Below are positions 20,003 to 29,136 of a stretch of DNA of 44,904 bases, piece by piece. Position numbers and translations under genes: made by a program. How positions within the stretch are numbered: position 1 is the stretch's first letter; the number at the start of each line of letters is the position of its first letter. The notes beneath the pieces were generated by a model. That model worked only from the letters and a program-made list of their open reading frames with translations, made no database searches and was not told the DNA's origin. Source of the stretch: Prorocentrum cordatum (taxonomy: Eukaryota; Sar; Dinophyceae; Prorocentrales; Prorocentraceae); contig CAUYUJ010015735.1 of the NCBI GenBank assembly GCA_963575745.1, forward strand, positions 145,314-190,217, given 5' to 3'.

Positions 20003-23000
20003 CCTGGCGAAGGACCCAACCATGTGCAGTTGTGAATATCGCATTGCGGGTGCCGCTTTCGGTGGAGCTCCCTGTGGGGCCACGAAACGCTGTGCTGGGC
20101 GGGGGTGACGCATGCGGGCGGCACCACTGGGGCCTTCGATGGAGGTCCCTGTGGGGCCACGAAACGCTGTACTGGGCGGGGGTGACGCATGCGGGCGGCG
20201 GCACTGGTGCCTTCGGTGGAGCTCCCTGTGGGGCCACGAAACGCTGTGCTGGGTGGGGGTGGCGCATGCGGGCGGCACCACTGGGGCCTTCGGTGGAGCT
20301 CCCTGTGGGGCCACGAAATGCTGTGCTGGGGTGGGGGTGGCGCATGCGGGCGGCACCACTGGGGCCTTCGGTGGAGGTCCCTGTGGGGCCATGAAACGCT
20401 GTGTTTGGTGGAAGTGCCGAAATGAGTGTGCGGGACGCATGCGAGCGGTGGCACTGGGGCCTTCGGTGGAGCTCCCTATGGGGCCACGAAACGCGTGAGG
20501 GGTGTGCCGAAATGGGTGTGGCTGACGCATGCGGGCTGAGGCCACGAAACGTGTGAGGGGTGTGCCGAAATTGATGTGGCTGACGCATGCGGGCGGCGGC
20601 ACTGCGGCCTTCGGTGGAGCTCCCTATGGGGCCACGAAGGCATGTGAGGGGTGTGCCGAATTGGGTGTGGCTGACGCATGCGGGCGGCAGCACTGGGGCC
20701 TTCGGTGGAGCTCCCTATGGGGCCACGAAACGTGTGAGGGGTGTGCCGAACTGGGTGTGGCTGACGCATGCGGGCGGCGGCACTGGTGCCTTCGGTGGAG
20801 CTCCCTATGGGGCCACGAAACGTGTGAGGGGTGTGCCGAATTGGGTGTGGCTGACGCATGCGGGCGGCGGCACTGGGGCCTTCGGTGCAGCTCCCTATTG
20901 GGCCCACGACGTGTAGGGGTGTGGCCGAATTGGGGTGGCTGACGCATGGCGGGCGCGGTAACACACTGGGGGCCTTCGGTGGAGCTCCCTATGGTCCCGA
21001 CGAAACGTGTGAGGGGTGTGCCGAATTGGGCGTCGCTGACGCATGCGGGCGGCGGCACTGGGGCCTTTGGTGGAGCTCCCTATGGGGCCACGGCACGTGA
21101 GGGGGGTGTGCCGAACTGAGTGTGGCTGACGCATGCGGGCGGCAGCACTGGTGCCTTCGGTGGAGCTCCCTATGGGCCACGAAAGCGTGTAAGGGGTGTG
21201 CCGAATTGGGTGTGGCTGACGCATGCGGGCGGCGGCACTGGGGCCTTCGGTGGAGCTCCCTATGGGGCCACGAAACGTGTGAGGGGTGTGAGGGGTGTGC
21301 CGAAATGGGGGGTGGAACCGCATGCGAGCGCAGCCACTGGGGCCTCTGGTGGAGCTCCCTATGGGGCCACGAGACGTGTGAAGGGCGTGCCGAAAAAAGG
21401 TGGTGGAACCGCATGCGAGCGCAGCGACTGGGGCGTTCGGTGGAGCTCTCTATGGGGCCACGAACCGTGTGAGGGGTGTGCCGAAATGGGGGAGGGGGGA
21501 CCCATGCGAGCGCAGCCACTGGGGCGTTCGGTGGAGCTCCCCACGGAGCCACCCACGAAGCGTGTGAGGGGTGTGCCGAAATGAAGGGTGGAACCGCATG
21601 CGAACGCAGCCATTGGGGCCTTCGCTGGAGCTCCCCCGTGGGGCCACGAAAAGTGTGAGGGGTGTGCCGAAATGGGGGGGGTGGAACCGCATGCGAACGC
21701 AGCCACTGGGGCCTTCGCTGGAGCTCCACCTGGGGCCACGAAACGTGTGAGGGGTGTGCCGAAATGGGAGTGGAACCGCATGCGAACGCAGCCACTGGGG
21801 CCTTCGCTGGAGCTCCCCTGGGGCCACGAACGTGTGGAGGGTGTGCCGAAATGGTTGTTGGAACCGCATGCGGAACGCAGCCACCTCGGGGACTTCGTGA
21901 AGCTCCCTATGGGGCCCGAAACGTGAGGGGTGTGCCGATGGGAGGTGGAAACGCATGCGAACGCAGCCACTTGGGCCTTCGTGGAGCTCCCTATGGGGCC
22001 ACGCACGTGTGAGGGTTGTGCCGAATGGGTGGCGGAAGCGGAATGCGAACGCAAGCCCGTATCGGATCGCCAGTTGAGCTCCCTATGGGGCCACGAAACG
22101 TGTGAGGGGTGTGCCGAAAATGGGGGGTGGAAGCGCATGCGCACGCAGCCAACGGGGGCCTTCGCTGGAGCTCCCTGGTGCCACGAAACGTGGTGAGGGG
22201 TGTGCCGAAATGGAGGTGGAACCGCATGCGAACGCAGCCACTGGGGCCTTCGCTGGAGCTCCCCCTGGGGCCACGAAACGTGTGAGGGGTGTGCCGAAAT
22301 GGAGGGGTGGAACCGCATGCGAACGCAGCCACTGGGGCCTTCGGTGGAGCTCCCCCTGGAGCCACGAACCGTGTGAGGGGTGTGCCGAAATGGGGGGTGG
22401 AACCGCATGCGAACGCAGCCGCTGGGGCCTTCGGTGGAGCTCCCTATGGGGCCACGAAACGTGCGAAGGGTGTGCCGAAATGGGGGGTGGAACCGCATGC
22501 GAACGCAGCCACTGGAGCCTTCGGTGGAGCTCCCTATGGGGCCACGAAACGTGTGAGGGGTGTGCCGAAATGGTGGGTGGAACCGCATGCGAACGCAGCC
22601 ACTTGGGCCTTCGGTGGAGCTCCCTATGGGGCCACGAAACGTGTGAGGGGTGTGCCGAAATGGGAGGTGGAACCGCATGCGAACGCAGCCACTGGGGCCT
22701 TCGCTGGAGCTCCCCCTGGGGCCACGAAACGTGTGAGGTGTGCCGAAATGGGGGGTGGAACCGCATGCGAACGCAGCCACTGGGGCCTTCGCTGGAGCTC
22801 CCTATGGGGCCACGAAACGTGTGAGGGGTGTGCCGAAATGGTGGGCGGAACCGCATGCGAACGCAGCCACTGGGGCCTTCGCTGGAGCTCCCTATGGGGC
22901 CACGAAACGTGTGAGGGGTGTGCTGGCATGGGGGGGGGGAACCGCATGCGAACGCAGCCACTGGGGCCTTCGCTGGAGCTCCCTATGGGGCCACGAAACG

Positions 23001-23130
23001 TGTGAGGGGTGTGCCAGAATGGGCGTGGGAGGGGGAGGCGGGGGGAGGAGGGAGGAAGGAAGGAGGCGGGAACGCGGGGCATCGTCTCTTCAAAACGAGG
23101 ACCCAACACCACAGGATGGTTGGGAAAAAA
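20003..23130 (+). mobile_element. Composite satellite element 5
   Basis: L end 20003-20038. The first units (20085-20420) are a 77-bp subtype in which GCTGTGCTGGGTGGGGGTG replaces the GTGTGAGGGG part. Then come about ten 90-bp units with variable part TGTGGCTGACGCATGCGGGC (to about 21290) and about 19 with GGTGGAACCGCATGCGAACG (to about 23015). A purine-rich stretch and the R end (23071-23124) follow. The switch of variable part at about 21290 is abrupt, with a short duplication GTGTGAGGGG on the spot. Confidence 0.75.
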
Positions 23131-25880
23131 TTAGCCTGGCGAAGGACCCAACCATATGCAGTTGTGAATGCCGCAATTGTGCTGGGTGGTGGCGGACGCA
23201 TGCGGGCGGTGCCACTGGGACCTTCGGTGGAGCTCCCTATGGGGCCACGAAACGCTGTACTGGGTGGGTGAGACGCGGTCAGCAAGGGCTGTGCTGCGTG
23301 GTGGCGGACGCATGCGAGCGGTACCACTGGGACCTTCGGTGGAGCTCCCTATGGGGCCACGAAACGCTGTAGTGGGTGGGTGAAACGCAGGCAGGGAGCA
23401 AGGGCTGTGCAGGGTGGTGGCGGACGCATGCGGGCGGTGCCGCTGGGACCTTTGGTGGAGCTCCCTATAGGGCTACGAAGCGCTGTTCTGGGTGGGTGAA
23501 GCGCAGGGAACAAGGGCTGTGCTGGGTGGTGGCGGACGCAAGCGGGCAGTGCCTCTGGGACCTTTGGTGGAGCCCCCTATGGGGCCACGAAGCGTGCGAG
23601 GGGTGTGCCAGAATGGGGTGTGGAACCGCATGCCAGCGCAGCCACTGGGGCCTTCGGTGGGGCTCCCTATGGAGCCACGAAACGTGTGAGGGGTGTGCCG
23701 AAATGGGGGGTGGAACCGCATGCGAGCGCAGCCACTGCGGCGTTCGGTGGAGCTCCCCCTGGGGCCACGAGACGTGTGAAGGGCGTGCCGAAAAAGGGGG
23801 TGGAACCGCTTGCGAACGCCATACCACTGACGCTTTGGTGGAGCCCCCTATGGGGCCACGAAGCGTGCGAGGGGTGTGCCAGAATGGGGTGTGGAACCGC
23901 ATGCCAGCGCAGCCACTGGGGCCTTCGGTGGGGCTCCCTATGGAGCCACGAAACGTGTGAGGGGTGTGCCGAAATGGGGGGTGGAACCGCATGCGAGCGC
24001 AGCCACTGCGGCGTTCGGTGGAGCTCCCCCTGGGGCCACGAGACGTGTGAAGGGCGTGCCGAAAAAGGGGGTGGAACCGCATGCGAACGCAGCCACTGAC
24101 GCCTTCGGTGGAGCTCTTTATGGGGCCACGAACCGTGTGAGGGGTGTGCCGAAATGGGGGGGGAACCACATGCGAGCGCGGCCACTGGGGCGTTCGGTGG
24201 AGCTCCCCATGGAGCCACCCACGAAGCGTGTGAGGGGTGTGCCGAAATGGGGGGTGGGACCGCATGCGAGCGCAGCCACTGGGGCCTTCGGTGGAGCTCC
24301 CTATGGGGCCACGAAACGTGTGAGGGGTGTGCCAGAATGGGGGGTGGAACCGCATGCGGGCGCAGCCACGGGGGCCTTCGGTGGAGCTCCCTATGGGGCC
24401 ACGAATCGTGTGAGGGGTGTGCCAGAATGGGGGGTGGAACCGCATGCGGGCGCAGCCACTGGGGCCTTCGGTGGAGCTCCCTATGGGGCCACGAAACGTG
24501 GGAGGGGTGTGCCAGAACGGGGGGTGGAACCGCATGCGGGCGCAGCCACTGGGGCCTTCGGTGGAGCTCCCTATGGGGCCACGAAACGTGTGAGGGGTGT
24601 GCCAGAATGGGGGGTGGAACAGCTTGCGGGCGCAGCCACTGGGGCCTTCGGTGGAGCTCCCTATGGGGCCACGAAACGTGTGAGGGTGGTTTTTTACTTA
24701 TTTGTTCTTTTGTGTGCCCAGAATGGGGGGTGGAACCGCATGCGGGCGCAGCCACTGGGGCCTTCGGTGGAGCTCCCTATGGGGCCACGAAGCGGGTGAG
24801 GGGTGTGCCAGAAGGGGGGGTGGAACCGCATGCGGGCGCAGCCACTGGGGCCTTCGGTGGAGCTCCCTATGGGGCCACGAAACGTGTGAGGGGTGTGCCA
24901 GAATGGGGGGTGGAACCGCATGCGGGCGCAGCCACTGGGGCCTTCGGTGGAGCTCCCTATGGGGCCACGAAACGTGTGAGGGGTGTGCCAGAATGGGGGG
25001 TGGAACCGCATGCGGGCGCAGCAACTGGGGCCTTCGGTGGAGCCCTCTATGGGGCCAGGAAGCGTGTGAGGGGTTTGCCAGAATGGGGGGTGGAACCGCA
25101 TGCGGGCGCAGCCACTGGGGCCTTCGGTGGAGCTCCCTATGGGGCCACGAAACGTGTGATGGGGTGTGCCAGAATGGGGGGTGGAACCGCATGCGGGCGC
25201 AGCCACTGGGGCCTTCGGTGGAGCTCCCTATGGGGCCACGAAAACGTTTGACTTACGTCTTATTTTAGTGAGGGGTGGGCCAGAATGGGGGGTGGAACCG
25301 CATGCGGGCGCAGCCACTGGGGCCTTCGGTGGAGCTCCCTATGGGGCCACGAAACGTGTGAGGGGTGTGCCAGAATGGGGGTGGAACCGCATGCGGGCGC
25401 AGCCACTGGGGCCTTCGGTGGAGCTCCCTATGGGGCCACGAAACGTGTGAGGGGTGTGCCAGAATGGGGGGTGGAACCGCATGCGGGCGCAGCCACTGGG
25501 GCCTTCGGTGGAGCTCCCTATGGTGCCACGAAGCGTGTGAGGGGTGTGCCCAAATGGGGGGTGGAAGCGCATGCGGGGGCAGCCACTGGGGCCTTCGGTG
25601 GAGCTCCCTATGGGGCCACGGAAAACGTTTGTGAGTGGTGTGTGTGCCCAAATGGGGGGTGGAACCGCATGCGGAGGCAGCCAACTGGGGCCGTCGGTGG
25701 AGCTACTATGGGGCCACGAAATAAACGTGTGAGAGGTTGCCTTGGTGAGGTGTGCCAGAATGGGTGTGGGAGGGGGAGGAGGGGGGAGGAAGGGGAGGAG
25801 GAGGAAAGAGGAGGAAGGAGGAGCGCGGGGCGACGTCTCTTCAAAACGAGGACCCAACACCACAGGATGGTTGGGAAAAA
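23131..25880 (+). mobile_element. Composite satellite element 6
   Basis: The L end TTAGCCTGGCGAAGGACCCA (23131) follows the R end of element 5 without spacer. The first four units are a longer subtype of 112-116 bp (starts at 23191, 23303, 23419, 23531) with GTGGGTGAGACGCGGTC and AAGGGCTGTGCTG added. About 25 units of 90 bp follow, variable part GGTGGAACCGCATGCGGGCG. Inside, 23571-23841 is repeated directly (next copy from 23842), a 271-bp (three-unit) duplication. Two units are broken by T-rich inserts (24689-24716 and 25248-25268). R end 25822-25880. Confidence 0.75.
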
Positions 25881-26023
25881 CAGTACGCGGGGGGGGTCGG
25901 CTATTCCCAGCACGCCATCAGGGGAAGAGGGAGAGTAGTATTCATACTGAGTAATTGTGTAGGAGGAGGAGGATCAGGAGGCGGAGGAGGAGGAGGAGGA
26001 GGAGGAGGAGGAGGAGGAGGAGG

Positions 26024-26078
<55 letters not shown>

Positions 26079-26112
26079 AGAGCAGGAGGAGCAGGAGGAG
26101 CAGGAGGAGCAG
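25876..26112 (+). repeat. ACAGTACGCGGG module copy 2 with GGA and GGAGCA microsatellite
   Basis: AAAAACAGTACGCGGGG, CGCCATCAGGGGAAGAGG, GTAGTATTCATACTGAGTAA and TTGTG match 6660-6765. The following tract is (GGA)n from 25962, then (GGAGCA)n to 26112. Confidence 0.85.
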
Positions 26113-26249
26113 GGCTCGAGCGAAACGGTGTTTGGGGGATTTCGTGGGCCATTGTCGTTTTGGCTTCGTTCCGCAGCAGCGGCGGAACGCAGACAAAACG
26201 AGGGCAAACGAAGACAAACGAGAACGGAACACATCGTTTAGCTCGAGCC
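26113..26249. mobile_element. 137-bp foldback (MITE-like) element
   Basis: The ends are inverted: GGCTCGAGCGAAACGGTGTT at the left pairs with AACACATCGTTTAGCTCGAG-CC at the right, with one gap and a few mismatches. Inside, CGTTTTG, CGTTCCGC, GCGGAACG and CAAAACG form a nested perfect hairpin around 26156-26201. It sits in a GGA/GCA repeat that continues on both sides. No transposase is present, so a non-autonomous element is inferred. Confidence 0.7.
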
Positions 26250-26700
26250 TTGCGGAGGAGCAGGACGAGGAGGGAAGAGGGAGGAGGGAGGAGAGGGGGG
26301 ATTGGACCAAGGTGGTGGTGGTGGTGGTGGTAGTGGTGGTAATAGTGGTGGTGGGGTGGTTGGTAGCGTGGTGGTAAGTGTCGCTGCGTCCCCGCCGTCG
26401 CCTGCCGCAGCGCCGGCGCTGGCGCGAGGGGGGGTGGGGTTTGACCCCCCCCCCCGGCGCCAGGGGGGGTGGGTTGAACCCCCCCCCGTGGGCTGCCTCT
26501 GGTCATCGTCGCTGCGTCCCCGCCGTGAGCGCTGCTGGCGGCCGCTAGCGCCAGCGCCGGCGCCGAGGGGGGGGGGCGTTCGGGAAGGGGGGGGTTTTTG
26601 GGGGGAGGGGAGTCCCCCTGGTTTTGATCGACGGCGCCGAGTGTTGGGGGGGGGCCACCCCCTGGTTCGAAACGCCTCGCCGAATGCTCCCCAGGCAAGC
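26250..26700. repeat. GGA/GGT microsatellites and GC-rich direct repeats
   Basis: GGAGGAGG to 26300, (GGT)n at 26312-26360, then GTCGCTGCGTCCCCGCCGT twice (about 26380 and 26508), with long G and C runs around GGGTTTGACCC and GGGTTGAACCC. No gene is supported. Confidence 0.7.
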
Positions 26701-27304
26701 GCCCGTGAAACGCGTTCTCTCCCCGGTATGGATCCCAGTTGTCTTCACGCTGATGTTACCGAGACATAGCCGACGCTGCCGACGCATCGGCGATGCATCG
26801 ACGATGCATCGATGCGACGGCTCGATTTCTCCGTCCCCTCGACTCTTAGATCGGGCATGTCCCCCCACAGGCCGATTTTAGACGAAAAATAGAACGTCAT
26901 AAACAATTGCACCAAACTTGTTAAATAAATACTAATACATCGTCTCCATTTTTTGACTATTTTTGAGTATCCCTCCTGTAGAGGGACAGAGCCGATTTAA
27001 GTCTACTCGGACCCAGTTCGGGAGGCCTTTGGACGACACGATGTCTGCTCAACCCTCGGCGGGCTCGGCGCGGCTGCGTGCGCGACGCCCACTCCGCCGA
27101 GAGGCCGTGGAGGAGGGCGGAGCCACGAAGGACGTGGTGCTGTACGACTGAGCCCGCGGCCTCGCGCGGCCCGGCCTCCATCGCCTCCTCCCCTTTCGGC
27201 GACTACAAAGGGTGTGGTTACGCCAGGGTGTGGTTTGCGATCGGCACCGTCGGGGCCTGGGGGGTATGACACTGTCCTCGTCGGGCCTCCCCGAGGTGCG
27301 GCGG
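26701..27304. other. Mixed sequence up to the gap, no recognised gene
   Basis: Contains CGATGCATCGACGATGCATC (26791-26810), an AT-rich stretch (26880-26970) and CCTGTAGAGGGACA (26975-26988), a word that recurs at 41309. Frames near 27003-27300 are GC-rich and unlike any protein known to me. Confidence 0.4.
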
Positions 27305-27404
27305 NNNNNNNNNNNNNNNNNNNNNNNNNNNNNNNNNNNNNNNNNNNNNNNNNNNNNNNNNNNNNNNNNNNNNNNNNNNNNNNNNNNNNNNNNNNNNNNN
27401 NNNN
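27305..27404. other. Assembly gap of exactly 100 N
   Basis: A run of 100 N, the usual placeholder for a gap of unknown size. Left of it there is no 90-bp satellite; right of it the sequence starts in the middle of a satellite unit. Confidence 0.99.
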
Positions 27405-29130
27405 GCGTTCGGTGGAGCTCTCTATGGGGCCACGAACCGTGTGAGGGGTGTGCCGAAATGGGGGAGGGGGGACCCATGCGAGCGCAGCCACTGGGGCGTT
27501 CGGTGGAGCTCCCCACGGAGCCACCCACGAAGCGTGTGAGGGGTGTGCCGAAATGAAGGGTGGAACCGCATGCGAACGCAGCCATTGGGGCCTTCGCTGG
27601 AGCTCCCCCGTGGGGCCACGAAAAGTGTGAGGGGTGTGCCGAAATGGGGGGGGTGGAACCGCATGCGAACGCAGCCACTGGGGCCTTCGCTGGAGCTCCA
27701 CCTGGGGCCACGAAACGTGTGAGGGGTGTGCCGAAATGGGGGTGGAAAACCGCATGCGAACGCAGCCACTGGTCGTTGCCTCGCTGGAGCTCCCCCTGGG
27801 GCCACGAAACGTGTGAGGGGTGTGCCGAAATGGGTGGTGGAACCGCATGCGAACGCAGCCACTGGGGCCTTCGGTGAAGCTCCCTATGGGGCCACGAAAC
27901 GTGTGAGGGGTGTGCCGGAATGGGAGGTGGAAACGCATGCGAACGCAGCCACTTGGGCCTTCGGTGGAGCTTCCCTAATGGGGCCTACGAAACGTCTGAC
28001 GGGGTGTGCCGAACTGGGGGCGGAACCGCATGCGAACGCAACCACGGGGCCTTCGGTGGAGCTCCCTATGGGGCAACGAAAAACGTGCGAGGGGTGTGCC
28101 AGAATGGGGGGTGGAACCGCATGCGGGCGCAGCCACTGGGGCCTTCGGTGGAGCTCCCTATGGAGCCACGAAACGTGTGAGGGGTGTGCCGAAATGGGAG
28201 GTGGAACCGCATGCGAGCGCAGCCACCCGGGCCTTCGCGGAGTCCATGGGCAGCAAGAAACGTCCGTGTGAGGGGTGTTGCGAAATGGAATGGGTGTGTG
28301 GAACCGCATGCGACCGCAAGCCACTGTGGCCTCGGTGGAGCTCTCTGTGGGGCCACGAAACGAGTGAGGGGTGTGCCGAAATGGGGGGGTGGAACCGCAT
28401 GCGAGCGCAGCCACTGGGGCGTTCGGTGGAGCTCCCTATGGAGCCACGAAACGTGTGAGGGGTGTGCCGAAATGGGGGGGTGGAACCGCATGCGAGCGCA
28501 GCCACTGGGGCGCTCGGTGGAGCTCCCTATGGGGCCACGAAACGTGTGAGGGATGTGCCAGAATGGTGGGTGGAACCGCATGCGGGCGCAGCCACTGGGG
28601 CCTTCGGTGGAGCTCCCTATGGGGCCACGAAACGTGTGAGGGGTGTGACGAAATGGGAGGTGGAAAAAAAAAAAAAACCGCATGCGAACGCACCACTGGG
28701 GCCTCGCTGGGCTCCCCCTGGGCCACGCGAAAAAGTGTGAGGGGTGTGCCGAAATGGGGGGTGGAACCGCATGCGAACGCAGCCACTGGGGCCTTCGCTG
28801 GAGCTCCCTATGGGGCCACGAAACGTGTGAGGGGTGTGCCGAAATGGTGGGCGGAACCGCATGCGAACGCAGCCACTGGGGCCTTCGCTGGAGCTCCCTA
28901 TGGGGCCACGAAACGTGTGAGGGGTGTGCTGGCATGGGGGGGGGGAACCGCATGCGAACGCAGCCACTGGGGCCTTCGCTGGAGCTCCCTATGGGGCCAC
29001 GAAACGTGTGAGGGGTGTGCCAGAATGGGCGTGGGAGGGGGAGGCGGGGGGAGGAGGGAGGAAGGAAGGAGGCGGGAACGCGGGGCATCGTCTCTTCAAA
29101 ACGAGGACCCAACACCACAGGATGGTTGGG
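27405..29130 (+). mobile_element. Composite satellite element 7, left part missing in the gap
   Basis: About 18 units of the 90-bp satellite and an R end (29077-29130). The first 350 bp repeat 21433-21785 almost base for base, and 28740-29130 repeats 22734-23124. The middle (27760-28740) differs, with worn units and an A13 insert at 28665-28677. Confidence 0.7.
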
Positions 29131-29136
29131 AAAAAA

